Assembly (NCBI GenBank): GCA_947595925.1
Contig: CANQEV010000020.1
Span: forward strand, 1-48,979
Origin: an uncultured Acetatifactor sp.
Lineage (GTDB): Bacteria; Bacillota; Clostridia; Lachnospirales; Lachnospiraceae
Direction: 5' to 3'
Length of the DNA: 48,979 bases
How positions within the stretch are numbered: the first letter of the stretch is position 1; every line of letters begins with the position of its first letter. Shown here piece by piece: positions 1 to 9,156 of this stretch. The notes beneath the pieces were generated by a model. It was not told where the DNA came from and ran no database searches. It worked only from the letters and a program-made list of their open reading frames with translations. The translations under genes were made by a program, and so were the position numbers.

Positions 1-91
1 CTGAGGGAACGCCGCGGTATGAGCAAAGGAAGGCGCGACAGCGCCGGGGAGCGCGAAGCGCGGCTTTGCGAATGGCGTGAGCTGAACTGTT
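1..91 (+). repeat. Structured intergenic repeat, copy 1 (cut by window edge)
   Basis: This is the right part of the dispersed repeat family. It begins inside the element with CTGAGGGAACGCC, then ATGAGCAAAG, two small hairpins (GGCGC-GACA-GCGCC and GCGC-GAA-GCGC), CTTTGCGAATGGCG, and the right outer arm GCTGAACTGTT ending at 91. Bases 1-77 are identical to 155-231. The left part of the copy lies outside the window. Confidence 0.8.
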
Positions 92-262
92 AAAAACAAC
101 AGCAGCACGGCGCTAAAAATCGTGCTTGCACGAATTTTTAGCAGAGCCGGGCGGCTGAGGGAACGCCGCGGTATGAGCAAAGGAAGGCGCGACAGCGCCG
201 GGGAGCGCGAAGCGCGGCTTTGCGAATGGCGAACACACGCTTGCAAAATCGTGCTTGCACGG
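92..262 (+). repeat. Structured intergenic repeat, copy 2 (rearranged)
   Basis: This is a second copy directly behind copy 1. Its first hairpin is GCTAAAAAT-C-GTGC-TT-GCAC-GA-ATTTTTAGC (112-142), followed by GGCGGCTGAGGGAACGCC and the second arm, ending with CTTTGCGAATGGCG at 231. The right outer arm GGCTGAACTGTT is missing. Instead a further stretch follows with another CGTGCTTGCACG palindrome at 250-261. Together with copy 1 it fills the whole 306 bases in front of ftsK; no gene is seen there. Confidence 0.75.
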
Positions 263-306
263 CGGGCGTTTTGTTGTGCGAAAGACTAAGATAGCGAGGG
301 ATTGGA

Positions 307-3192
307 GTGGCTTCATCAACCGGTAAGAGATCGACGGGGAAGAAGAGATCCTCCGGCGGAAACGGGAGGGCAGGCAGCGCGGGCAGGACCGCCGCCTCTA
401 GAACGACCGCAGCCGCTAATAGAAAAATAGATCCGCAGCAGGCGGCAAAAGACAGCGCGATGTACCATGAGATAGGACTGATTGTCCTGTTTGTGGCCAT
501 GGTGTTCTTGTTTTGCTGTAATTTTGGGATTGTGGGGGCGGTAGGAAACGCTGTCAGCGGGTTTTTATTTGGCCTGTTCGGGCTTACGGCGTACCTTGCG
601 CCTGTTCTGGTTTTTTTGGCGCTGGCGTTCTGGATGGCAAATCAGGGAAGCCCTACGGCGGTGAGAAAGCTTTTGGCTGGATTCGTCCTGTTCCTGATGC
701 TGGGAGTCCTGTGCGAACTGTTCGGCGGCAACATCCGCAAGATGACCGAGGGGTATGCACTGAAGGAAATCTATTCTTTCTGCAGGGAATATAAAAATGG
801 CGGCGGGATTCTGGCGGGTAGCCTTGCCTATCTTTTATATCATTATTTAGAGATGATCGGCACGATCCTTGTGGTGATTCTTTTTAGCGTAATCTCGTTT
901 ATCCTGCTGACGGAGAGGTCCGTCCTGAACGTCGTAAGGAACGGCGGCACCAGGTTCAGGGAGAGATCCCAGGAAGATGCGGAATACCGGCGGGAACTGG
1001 CCGAGCAGCGCCGGGAGGAACAGGAAAACCAGCGCATTGCCCGGGAGGAGGAACGGCACCGGAGGCTGGAAGAACGGGAAGAAGTAAAGCGCCTGAAGGC
1101 GGAGGAAAAGGAAAACGAAAAGATCCTCCGCATGGATAAAAAAGTGACGGGCGTCAGCCCGGATACGGTCTTAAAACCCCAGGGCGAGGACGGCAGGGAT
1201 CGCTTAAAAAGAAACGACGTACATGAGATTACCTATTCAGGGGAAGCACGGCGGAATGACGCGGCTTCCTGGGCGGAAGAGGAGAACTTCCGACAGCCCT
1301 CCCCGCATAAGATCCGTCAGCAGAGTTTTGAAGACCTGCCGGAGCCCAATATTGCGGGCCGCAGGAGGGCTGAAGTTTCAGAACAGTTTGGGGAGCGTCC
1401 TTCCGCGGAGGCTGCGGTGAATGCGGCGGATGCGGAGATGGCGGCCATGCGGGAGCGCATGGCGAAGCAGGCCGAGCGGGACAGGATCGCCCGAAATGCC
1501 GAGCCCAAAAAGGAATATGCTGGAGAAAGGCCGGATGGCGTGCCCCTGTCGAGAGAGGCGGAGCAGATCCGGGTACATAAAGAAGGGATCGGGGACGGCA
1601 CGGCGCATGGAGCAGCAGGCTATCAGAATCCGGCTCCCGTGAACCGGGCGGCGTCCGGAAACGGCTCAGATGGGGCGGGCATGTCCGACGAGATCCGTCA
1701 GGCAGAAAAAAAGGTGCCGAAGACCTATATGTTCCCTCCTCTTTCCAGGCTGCAGAAGGGGGCTGCTTCCTCCGGCGACAACAGCGCGGAGTTAAAAGAA
1801 ACGGCCCTCCGTCTCCGGGACACCCTGCATACGTTCGGCGTGAACGTCACGATCACCGATATCAGCCAGGGGCCCAGCGTCACCCGATATGAGCTTCAGC
1901 CGGAACAGGGCGTGAAGGTGAGCAAGATCGTGGGTCTTGCGGACGATATCAAATTGAATCTGGCGGCTACGGACATCCGGATCGAAGCTCCGATCCCGGG
2001 GAAGGCGGCTATCGGCATCGAGGTCCCGAACAAGGAAAACATGATGGTTGCGCTCAGGGATCTGCTGGAGAGCAAACAGTTCCAGGAGTTCGACTCCAAA
2101 CTGGCCTTCGCGGTGGGCAAGGATATCGCCGGTCAGACCGTGGTGGCGGATATCGCGAAAATGCCCCACATGCTGATCGCCGGTTCCACGGGTTCCGGAA
2201 AGTCCGTCTGTATCAATACGTTGATCATGAGTATCCTGTATAAGGCCCACCCGGATGATGTAAAGCTCATCATGGTGGATCCCAAGGTGGTGGAGCTGTC
2301 CGTCTATAACGGGATCCCGCACCTTTTGATCCCGGTGGTGACCGATCCCAAGAAAGCTTCGGCGGCGCTGCACTGGGCGGTTTCGGAGATGGAGGACCGC
2401 TACCGGAAATTTGCGGATTACAACGTCAGAGACTTGAAGGGCTATAATAAGAAGCTGGAAAGCCTGCGGGACAGCGGCGAGGGCGACGTGCCTGACAAGC
2501 TGCCCCAGATCGTGATCATCGTGGACGAGCTGGCGGATCTGATGATGGTGAGTCCCGGGGAGGTGGAGGAATCCATCTGCCGTCTGGCGCAGCTGGCAAG
2601 GGCCTGCGGCATCCACCTGATCATCGCGACCCAGAGGCCCAGCGTGGACGTCATCACCGGACTGATCAAGGCAAACATGCCAAGCCGTGTGGCTTTCGCC
2701 GTATCCAGCGGCACGGATTCCCGGACCATTCTGGATATGGTGGGTGCTGAAAAGCTCCTGGGAAAGGGTGACATGCTGTTCTATCCCCAGGGATATTCCA
2801 AGCCCGCCCGCATCCAGGGCGCCTTTGTCTCCGATAAAGAGGTCAGCGACGTGGTGGACTTCTTAAAGAATCAGATGATCGGCAACATCTACGCCGAGGA
2901 TATCGAAGAGAAGATCCGCAGCATGGGCAGCGGAGGTCCTGCAGGGGCAGGTCCCGGCGGGAGCGGTTCCGGCCTGGACGAATATTTTGAGGAGGCCGGC
3001 CGGTTTATCATCGACAAGGACAAGGCTTCGATCGGTATGCTGCAGAGGGTTCTGAAGGTTGGCTTTAACAGGGCCGCCCGCATTATGGACCAGCTCTGCG
3101 AGTACGGCGTCGTGGGAGAAGAAGAAGGGACGAAGCCCCGGAAGATCCTGATGACGTTGGAGCAGTTTGAACAATTATTGGAAGAGATATAA
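307..3192 (+). CDS. ftsK: FtsK/SpoIIIE family DNA translocase
   Basis: This is a membrane-anchored, ATP-driven double-stranded DNA pump that clears chromosomal DNA from the closing septum; family members act in division (FtsK/SftA) or in forespore DNA import (SpoIIIE). The 961-residue protein has a basic Ser/Gly-rich N-terminus, about four membrane segments between residues 55 and 200, and a long charged Glu/Arg-rich linker (about 225-490). The motor follows, with Walker A (GSTGSGKS, about residue 628) and Walker B (IIVDELADLMM, about 736-747). The C-terminal winged-helix gamma domain (about 890-955) is the part that reads oriented DNA sequences in this family. The start is GTG at 307 behind GAGGG (296-300). 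Which of the FtsK/SpoIIIE roles applies cannot be told from sequence alone. Confidence 0.95.
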   Translation: MASSTGKRSTGKKRSSGGNGRAGSAGRTAASRTTAAANRKIDPQQAAKDSAMYHEIGLIVLFVAMVFLFCCNFGIVGAVGNAVSGFLFGLFGLTAYLAPVLVFLALAFWMANQGSPTAVRKLLAGFVLFLMLGVLCELFGGNIRKMTEGYALKEIYSFCREYKNGGGILAGSLAYLLYHYLEMIGTILVVILFSVISFILLTERSVLNVVRNGGTRFRERSQEDAEYRRELAEQRREEQENQRIAREEERHRRLEEREEVKRLKAEEKENEKILRMDKKVTGVSPDTVLKPQGEDGRDRLKRNDVHEITYSGEARRNDAASWAEEENFRQPSPHKIRQQSFEDLPEPNIAGRRRAEVSEQFGERPSAEAAVNAADAEMAAMRERMAKQAERDRIARNAEPKKEYAGERPDGVPLSREAEQIRVHKEGIGDGTAHGAAGYQNPAPVNRAASGNGSDGAGMSDEIRQAEKKVPKTYMFPPLSRLQKGAASSGDNSAELKETALRLRDTLHTFGVNVTITDISQGPSVTRYELQPEQGVKVSKIVGLADDIKLNLAATDIRIEAPIPGKAAIGIEVPNKENMMVALRDLLESKQFQEFDSKLAFAVGKDIAGQTVVADIAKMPHMLIAGSTGSGKSVCINTLIMSILYKAHPDDVKLIMVDPKVVELSVYNGIPHLLIPVVTDPKKASAALHWAVSEMEDRYRKFADYNVRDLKGYNKKLESLRDSGEGDVPDKLPQIVIIVDELADLMMVSPGEVEESICRLAQLARACGIHLIIATQRPSVDVITGLIKANMPSRVAFAVSSGTDSRTILDMVGAEKLLGKGDMLFYPQGYSKPARIQGAFVSDKEVSDVVDFLKNQMIGNIYAEDIEEKIRSMGSGGPAGAGPGGSGSGLDEYFEEAGRFIIDKDKASIGMLQRVLKVGFNRAARIMDQLCEYGVVGEEEGTKPRKILMTLEQFEQLLEEI

Positions 3193-3204
3193 GAGGATCA
3201 TAGC

Positions 3205-4875
3205 ATGAAGACAGATATTGAGATCGCTCAGGAAGCGGTGATGCAGCCCATCACGGAGGTGGCGGCAAAGCTTGGGATCGGACCCGACGACCTGGAGCTT
3301 TACGGACGCTATAAGGCGAAGATTTCCGACGAGTATTTGAAGGAAATCCAGGACAGGCCGGACGGGAAACTGATCCTGGTCACCGCCGTCAACCCCACGC
3401 CCGCGGGAGAGGGGAAGACCACTACCACCGTGGGCCTCGGCCAGGCCTTCGGACGGATGGGGAAAAAGGCCGTGATCGCCCTTCGGGAGCCTTCCCTTGG
3501 CCCTTGTTTTGGAATTAAAGGGGGAGCGGCCGGAGGGGGATACGCCCAGGTCGTTCCCATGGAAGAGCTGAATCTGCATTTTACCGGGGATTTTCACGCT
3601 GTGACTTCGGCGAATAACCTTCTTGCGGCCCTATTGGACAATCACATTCAGCAGGGGAACGAACTGAACATCGATCCCAGACAGGTGGTATGGAAGCGCT
3701 GTCTGGACATGAACGACAGGGCCCTGCGCAATATCGTGGTGGGCATGGGCGGAAAGACGGACGGCGTGGTCCGGGAGGATCATTTCGTCATTACGGTGGC
3801 CAGCGAGATCATGGCGATCCTCTGCCTGGCGGAAGATATGAAGGATCTGAAAGAAAGACTGTCCCGGATCGTGGTGGCCTACACCTACCAGGGTGAGCCG
3901 GTGACCGCCGGCCAGTTGAAGGCGGTGGGCTCCATGGCCGCCCTCTTAAAGGACGCCATGAAGCCGAACCTGATCCAGACCTTGGAGCACACGCCGGCCC
4001 TGGTCCACGGGGGCCCCTTCGCCAATATCGCCCACGGCTGCAATTCCGTCCGGGCTACGAAAGCCGCGCTGAAGATGGCAGATTACGTGATCACAGAGGC
4101 GGGCTTCGGCGCGGATCTTGGGGCGGAAAAATTCTTTGACATCAAGTGCCGTATGGCCGGCTTAAAGCCTGACGCGGTGGTGCTGGTAGCCACGGTCCGG
4201 GCGCTGAAATACAACGGGGGCGTTCCCAAGGCGGAGCTCTCCGTGGAAAACCTGGCGGCCTTAAAGAAGGGCATCGTCAATCTGGAGAAGCACATCGAGA
4301 ACCTCCAGAAATACGGCGTTCCGGTGGTGGTGACCCTCAATTCCTTTGTGACGGACACCGAGGCGGAAACCTCCTATGTAAGACAGTTCTGCGAGGAGCG
4401 GGGCTGTGAGTTCGCTCTCTCCGAAGTCTGGGAAAAAGGCGGGGAAGGCGGCATCCCGCTGGCGGAGAAGGTCTTAAAGACCCTGGAGGAGAAAAAGAGC
4501 GAGTTTCATCCCCTGTATGATTCAGCCCTCTCCCTTCAGGAGAAGATCGAGACGGTGGCCAGGGAAATCTACGGCGCGGGGAGCGTCAGTTTTTCCTCCT
4601 CTGCGGCGAAGCAGATGAAAAAACTGGAGGAGCTTGGCTTTGGAGGCCTTCCCGTCTGCATGGCAAAGACCCAGTATTCCCTGTCCGACGACGCGTCGCT
4701 CTTAGGACGGCCGGAAGGCTTTCAGATGAATGTCCGGGAGATGTACGTCTCCGCGGGAGCCGGTTTCGTGGTAGTGCTCACGGGCACCGTCATGACCATG
4801 CCCGGCCTGTCGAAAACCCCGGCGGCCTATGGCATCGACGTGAACGACGAGGGAAAGATCACGGGACTGTTTTAA
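3205..4875 (+). CDS. fhs: Formate-tetrahydrofolate ligase
   Basis: This enzyme makes 10-formyl-tetrahydrofolate from formate, ATP and tetrahydrofolate in the cytoplasm. It is an entry point of C1 units for purine synthesis and, in acetogens, part of the methyl branch of the Wood-Ljungdahl pathway. The 556-residue length is normal for the family. The phosphate-binding loop [16 protein letters not shown] lies at about 65-80, followed by family blocks such as [19 protein letters not shown] and [13 protein letters not shown] near the C-terminus. It starts 12 bases after ftsK and lies 20 bases before folD, so the two folate genes are very probably co-transcribed. No other Wood-Ljungdahl gene is in the window, so acetogenesis cannot be inferred. 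Confidence 0.97.
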   Translation: MKTDIEIAQEAVMQPITEVAAKLGIGPDDLELYGRYKAKISDEYLKEIQDRPDGKLILVTAVNPTPAGEGKTTTTVGLGQAFGRMGKKAVIALREPSLGPCFGIKGGAAGGGYAQVVPMEELNLHFTGDFHAVTSANNLLAALLDNHIQQGNELNIDPRQVVWKRCLDMNDRALRNIVVGMGGKTDGVVREDHFVITVASEIMAILCLAEDMKDLKERLSRIVVAYTYQGEPVTAGQLKAVGSMAALLKDAMKPNLIQTLEHTPALVHGGPFANIAHGCNSVRATKAALKMADYVITEAGFGADLGAEKFFDIKCRMAGLKPDAVVLVATVRALKYNGGVPKAELSVENLAALKKGIVNLEKHIENLQKYGVPVVVTLNSFVTDTEAETSYVRQFCEERGCEFALSEVWEKGGEGGIPLAEKVLKTLEEKKSEFHPLYDSALSLQEKIETVAREIYGAGSVSFSSSAAKQMKKLEELGFGGLPVCMAKTQYSLSDDASLLGRPEGFQMNVREMYVSAGAGFVVVLTGTVMTMPGLSKTPAAYGIDVNDEGKITGLF

Positions 4876-4895
4876 AAAGCTGGACAGAAAGGAAC

Positions 4896-5753
4896 ATGGA
4901 AAAAATGGCACAGATCATCGACGGAAAAGCGATATCGGCGCAGATAAAGGATGAGCTGAAGGAGGAAGTTTCCGAAATGAGGGAGCGGGGGATCGAGCTC
5001 TGCCTGGCAGTGATCCAGGTGGGCGCGGATCCGGCCTCCAGCGTCTATGTGCGCAATAAAAAGAAAGCCTGCGAATACATAGGGATCAAATCCCTTTCTT
5101 ATGAATTGCCGGAGGAGACCACTCAGGAGGAACTTCTGGGGATCATACGGGAACTCAACGGGAGAAAGGACGTGAACGGGATACTGGTACAGCTCCCGCT
5201 TCCAAAGGGACTGAACGAGGAAGTGATCCTGGACGCTATCGACCCTCTGAAGGACGTGGACGGGTTCCACCCGGTGAACGTGGGCAATCTGAGCATCGGC
5301 CGGCCGGGCTTTGTCTCCTGCACGCCGGCGGGCGTGATCCAGCTCTTAAAGCGCTCCGGCATTGAGATCGCCGGGAAAGAGTGCGTTGTCGTGGGAAGGA
5401 GCAATATCGTGGGGAAACCCATGTCGATGCTGCTTCTCAGGGAAAACGGCACGGTGACCACGGCCCACAGCAGGACGAAGGATCTTCAGGAAGTGACGAA
5501 AAGGGCGGATATCCTTGTGGCGGCAGTGGGTAAGCCCAGGATGATCACGGCGGACTATGTGAAGGAGGGGGCCGTGGTGATCGACATAGGGATCCATCGC
5601 AACGCGGAGAATAAGCTCTGCGGCGACGTGGATTTTGAGAACGTCGCGCCGAAGTGCAGCGCCATCACGCCCGTTCCCGGAGGCGTAGGTCCCATGACCA
5701 TCGCCATGCTGATGAAAAACTGTGTGGAGTCCTATTCCCTGCAAAATAAATAG
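4896..5753 (+). CDS. folD: Bifunctional methylene-THF dehydrogenase / methenyl-THF cyclohydrolase
   Basis: FolD interconverts 10-formyl-, 5,10-methenyl- and 5,10-methylene-tetrahydrofolate with NADP(H), and so takes the product of the preceding fhs gene further. The 285-residue protein shows the substrate-site motif YVRNKKKACEYIGI with the catalytic Lys (about 51-64), QLPLPKGL, the nucleotide-binding region VVGRSNIVGKPMSMLL and the C-terminal signature PVPGGVGPMTIAML. The start used is ATG 4896. An in-frame ATG at 4908 (MAQIIDGKAIS) matches the usual family N-terminus equally well. Confidence 0.96.
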   Translation: MEKMAQIIDGKAISAQIKDELKEEVSEMRERGIELCLAVIQVGADPASSVYVRNKKKACEYIGIKSLSYELPEETTQEELLGIIRELNGRKDVNGILVQLPLPKGLNEEVILDAIDPLKDVDGFHPVNVGNLSIGRPGFVSCTPAGVIQLLKRSGIEIAGKECVVVGRSNIVGKPMSMLLLRENGTVTTAHSRTKDLQEVTKRADILVAAVGKPRMITADYVKEGAVVIDIGIHRNAENKLCGDVDFENVAPKCSAITPVPGGVGPMTIAMLMKNCVESYSLQNK

Positions 5754-5770
5754 TTTGGGAGGATCGGGAG

Positions 5771-6670
5771 ATGCAATGCCCGAAATGTGGAGCGGAGCTG
5801 CCGCCGGATTCCCTGTACTGTGAAAAATGCGGTGAAGACATTCATATCGTTCCGGATTATGACCCTGTCTCGGAGAATGAATTTCGGCCGGATCTGAAGA
5901 AATTGGGAGAACAGATCCGCAGTTCCAGACAGGAATTCCGGGAGGAGGAGAAGGAAAAACGGGTGCAGAGGAACCAGGTACGGGGGCTGAAGATGTTTCT
6001 GCTGATCCTGGCAGGACTGCTGATTCTGCTGACCGGTCTTTCGGCCGTCATCTTTTACCGGATGGATTCGCCGTCTTATCAGTTGCAACAGGCGGAGAAA
6101 TACCGCATGTTGGGAGAATACGGGAGAGCGGCGGAATATTATCAAAGGACCATGGAGCTCATGGGGGAGACACCGGATCTTCTGGAAGATCTGGCAGAAA
6201 TGTTGTTCCTGCAGAATAAAACGGCGGCGTATGAGGACGCGTTATATAAAATTCTGGACTGCCCGGAAACGGATCAGGCGCAGCGGAGCAGAGCCTGGGA
6301 CGGACTGATTTCCCTGTTGGTAAAGAGGGGAAGTTTTCAGGAAATCTGTGATCTGCTGCTGGAGAGCGGAGATGAGAGCCTGAAGGAAAAATATTTTCAG
6401 TACCTGGCGCCGGAACCAAAGCTGGAGCTGGAGCCGGGAACCTATGAGCAGATGCAGTCCCTCAGGATTTTCTGGGAGGGGGAGGGAGAAGTCTATTACA
6501 CGATGAACGGAAGCGAACCCGGGCCCCAGAGCAGGAAATACACGGTGCCGATCGTTCTGGATTACGGGACAACCACGGTAAAGGCGTGCTTTGTCAATCA
6601 ATATGGGGTGAAAAGCCCCGTGGCAGAAGGGGAATACGTCGTAAACCGTCCCGGGGAGGCTTCCCGGTGA
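5771..6670 (+). CDS. Zinc-ribbon membrane protein with TPR-like and chitobiase-C-like domains
   Basis: The specific function is unknown. The 299-residue protein starts with a double-CxxC zinc ribbon (CPKCG...CEKCG, residues 3-21). A charged stretch and a single membrane segment (about 76-98) follow, then helices resembling tetratricopeptide repeats (about 107-210: AEKYRMLGEYGRAAEYYQRT). The C-terminal beta domain (about 218-293) carries VYYTMNGSEPGPQSRKYT, which resembles the C-terminal domain of chitobiase/hexosaminidase. The layout predicts a cytoplasmic ribbon and an outer TPR plus beta domain. It sits 17 bases after folD, probably in the same transcript. This is one of three unrelated zinc-ribbon proteins in the window. 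Confidence 0.8.
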   Translation: MQCPKCGAELPPDSLYCEKCGEDIHIVPDYDPVSENEFRPDLKKLGEQIRSSRQEFREEEKEKRVQRNQVRGLKMFLLILAGLLILLTGLSAVIFYRMDSPSYQLQQAEKYRMLGEYGRAAEYYQRTMELMGETPDLLEDLAEMLFLQNKTAAYEDALYKILDCPETDQAQRSRAWDGLISLLVKRGSFQEICDLLLESGDESLKEKYFQYLAPEPKLELEPGTYEQMQSLRIFWEGEGEVYYTMNGSEPGPQSRKYTVPIVLDYGTTTVKACFVNQYGVKSPVAEGEYVVNRPGEASR

Positions 6671-6858
6671 GAAAAAACGGGGTCCCAGGGTTTGAACCCG
6701 CTCGTTTTCTTCCAGCGGCCGTTTTCTGACGCTGTTTCGAAAGGCAGCGGTCCTTGAATCTGGAAAAGACCGTAAAGTGCCGTTTTTTTGAAAGCGGAAA
6801 TACAAAGGCAGATATGCAATACTAATTATATAGCCCCGATGGGGTGGAGAGGTGGATT

Positions 6859-7737
6859 ATGTATAAGATCGTAAAAAAGAAGGAACTGACAACCAATATC
6901 TATCTGATGGACGTGGAGGCTCCGAGGGTGGCGCGGAACTGCCAGCCCGGGCAGTTTGTCATTGTCAGGATGGATGCGGCGGCAGAGCGGATTCCTCTGA
7001 CTATCTGCGACTACGACCGCGAAAAAGGGATCGTTACCATCGTGTTCCAGGTGGTCGGCGCCGGTACAAAGATGATGGCGGGACTGGAGCAGGGAGACAC
7101 TTTCCAGGACGTCGTGGGACCCTTGGGATGTCCCTCGGATCTTGTGAAAGAGGACCCGGAGGCCCTGAAGGCGAAGAAGATCCTCTTTGTTGCGGGGGGC
7201 GTCGGCGCGGCGCCTGTCTATCCCCAGGTAAAATGGCTGCATGAGCGGGGCGTCGCAGTGGACGTGATCGTGGGAAGCAAGACGAGGGATCTCCTGATCC
7301 TGGAGAAGGAGATGGAGGCGGTGGCCGGGAACCTTTATGTCACCACCGACGATGGTTCTTACGGCAGAAGCGGCATGGTGACCCAGGTGATCAAGGATCT
7401 GACCGCGGAGGGAAAGAAGTACGACGTCTGCATCGCCATCGGTCCCATGATCATGATGAAATTCGTCTGCCTCCTGACAAAGGAGCTGAATCTTCCCACC
7501 GTTGTCAGCCTGAACCCCATCATGGTGGACGGCACGGGCATGTGCGGCGCTTGCCGCGTTACCGTGGGCGGAAAGGTGAAATTCGCCTGTGTGGACGGGC
7601 CGGAATTTGACGGTCATGAGGTGAATTTTGACGAGGCGATGAGAAGACAGACCCTCTATAAGACGGCGGAGGGCAGGGCAATGCTGGCGCTGGAGGAAGG
7701 GGAGACCCACCACGGCGGATGCGGAAACTGCGAGTAA
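6859..7737 (+). CDS. nfnA: NADH-dependent ferredoxin:NADP+ oxidoreductase, small subunit
   Basis: NfnA carries FAD and a [2Fe-2S] cluster. With NfnB it couples NADH and reduced ferredoxin to NADPH formation by electron bifurcation or confurcation in the cytoplasm. The 292-residue product shows a ferredoxin-reductase-type FAD domain (PGQFVIVRMD, RIPLTICDYD), an NAD-binding domain (FVAGGVGAAPVYPQ) and the cluster motif DGTGMCGACRV with Cys229, Cys232 and Cys244. A Cys-rich tail (GGCGNCE) closes the protein. The start ATG 6859 is chosen because GGAGAGGTGG lies 3 bases upstream; an in-frame GTG at 6844 sits upstream of that site. The same fold occurs in dihydroorotate and sulfide dehydrogenase subunits, but the adjacent nfnB decides for Nfn. 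Confidence 0.9.
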   Translation: MYKIVKKKELTTNIYLMDVEAPRVARNCQPGQFVIVRMDAAAERIPLTICDYDREKGIVTIVFQVVGAGTKMMAGLEQGDTFQDVVGPLGCPSDLVKEDPEALKAKKILFVAGGVGAAPVYPQVKWLHERGVAVDVIVGSKTRDLLILEKEMEAVAGNLYVTTDDGSYGRSGMVTQVIKDLTAEGKKYDVCIAIGPMIMMKFVCLLTKELNLPTVVSLNPIMVDGTGMCGACRVTVGGKVKFACVDGPEFDGHEVNFDEAMRRQTLYKTAEGRAMLALEEGETHHGGCGNCE

Positions 7738-7776
7738 ACAGGAAGAAAGACCACGACAGGTAAAGGAGAATAGAAA

Positions 7777-9156
7777 ATGGATGTTTTGACAAGGATTCCC
7801 GTGAGGGAGCAGGATCCCAAGGAGAGGGCGGCGAATTTTAAGGAGGTGTGTCTGGGCTATGACCTTGAGGAAGCCCAGTGCGAGGCTTCCAGGTGTATCA
7901 ACTGCAAGAACGCGCAGTGTGTGAAGGGATGTCCCGTTGCCATCGACATTCCGGCGTTTATCGAGAAGATCAAGACCGGGGACATCGAGGAGGCTTATCA
8001 GATCATCAGCCGTTCCAGCGCGCTCCCCGCAGTCTGCGGCCGGGTATGCCCTCAGGAGAGCCAGTGCGAGGGCAAGTGTATCCGGGGTATCAAGGGCGAT
8101 CCCATTTCCATCGGAAAGCTGGAGCGCTTCGCGGCGGACTGGGCCCGGGAGAACGGCATCAAACCTCAGGGCGCTGCGGAAAAGAAAGGTAAGAAGGTTG
8201 CCGTGATCGGCTCCGGCCCTGCGGGGCTTACCTGCGCCGGAGACCTGGCAAAGATGGGTTACGACGTGACGATCTTTGAGGCGCTTCACGAGGCGGGAGG
8301 CGTTCTGGTGTATGGCATCCCGGAGTTCCGTCTTCCCAAGGAGGCCGTCGTTGCGAAGGAGATTGAGAACGTGAAAGCCCTCGGGGTGAAGATCGAGACC
8401 AATGTAGTCATTGGAAAGTCCCTGACCATCGACGAGCTGATGGAGAAGGAAGGGTTCTCCGCCGTGTTTATCGGCTCCGGCGCAGGACTTCCGAAATTCA
8501 TGGGAATCCCTGGAGAAAACGCCAACGGCGTGTTCTCCGCCAATGAGTATCTGACCAGAAGCAACCTGATGAAGGCCTTTGACGAAAACTCCAACACCCC
8601 CATCATGCGCAGCAAAAAGGTTGCCGTGGTGGGCGGCGGAAACGTGGCCATGGATGCGGCGAGAACGGCCCTGCGACTTGGCGCGGAGGTGCATATCGTG
8701 TACCGCCGCAGCGAGGAAGAGCTTCCCGCCAGGGTGGAGGAAGTTCATCACGCGAAGGAGGAGGGCATCATCTTCGACCTGCTCACCAACCCCACGGAAA
8801 TCCTGATGGACGACAAGGGCTGGGTTACCGGGATGAAGTGCATCAAGATGGAGCTGGGCGAGCCCGACGAATCCGGCAGACGCCGTCCCGTGGAGATCCC
8901 CGGTTCCGAGTATGTTATGGAACTGGACACCGTGATCATGTCCCTGGGGACTTCCCCGAACCCGCTTATCTCCTCTACGACGGAGGGACTGGAGACCAAT
9001 AAGTGGAAATGCATCATCGCGGATGAAACTAACGGAAAGACGACGAAAGAAGGCGTGTACGCCGGCGGCGACGCCGTTACCGGCGCGGCTACGGTCATCC
9101 TCGCCATGGGTGCGGGCAGAGCGGCCGCAAGAGGAATCGACGAATTCTTGAGTTAA
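7777..9156 (+). CDS. nfnB: NADPH-dependent glutamate synthase-like subunit, Nfn large subunit
   Basis: This 459-residue protein is annotated in many genomes as homotetrameric glutamate synthase (gltA). Next to nfnA it is the large subunit of the Nfn transhydrogenase. The N-terminus has cysteine clusters for two [4Fe-4S] centres (CINCKNAQCVKGCP; CGRVCPQESQCEGKC, about 46-105). An FAD fold follows (VIGSGPAG, about 142-149), then an NADPH fold (VVGGGNVAMDAART, about 283-296) and a C-terminal FAD loop (GVYAGGDAVTGAATV). It begins 39 bases after nfnA. Its TAA stop (9154-9156) shares bases with the left arm of a structured repeat. Confidence 0.92.
   Translation: MDVLTRIPVREQDPKERAANFKEVCLGYDLEEAQCEASRCINCKNAQCVKGCPVAIDIPAFIEKIKTGDIEEAYQIISRSSALPAVCGRVCPQESQCEGKCIRGIKGDPISIGKLERFAADWARENGIKPQGAAEKKGKKVAVIGSGPAGLTCAGDLAKMGYDVTIFEALHEAGGVLVYGIPEFRLPKEAVVAKEIENVKALGVKIETNVVIGKSLTIDELMEKEGFSAVFIGSGAGLPKFMGIPGENANGVFSANEYLTRSNLMKAFDENSNTPIMRSKKVAVVGGGNVAMDAARTALRLGAEVHIVYRRSEEELPARVEEVHHAKEEGIIFDLLTNPTEILMDDKGWVTGMKCIKMELGEPDESGRRRPVEIPGSEYVMELDTVIMSLGTSPNPLISSTTEGLETNKWKCIIADETNGKTTKEGVYAGGDAVTGAATVILAMGAGRAAARGIDEFLS

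Noticed and set aside
1..306. CRISPR array or integron attC sites
   Set aside because: Repeats are not short, regularly spaced units with unique spacers, there are no cas or integrase genes, and the elements are dispersed among unrelated core genes.
113..500. Minus-strand open frames covering the repeats in front of ftsK
   Set aside because: They are made from the repeat sequence itself and the antisense of the ftsK start, without ribosome sites.
6680..6760. tRNA-like TTGAACCC segment behind the zinc-ribbon gene
   Set aside because: No acceptor stem, D-arm or anticodon arm can be formed around it.
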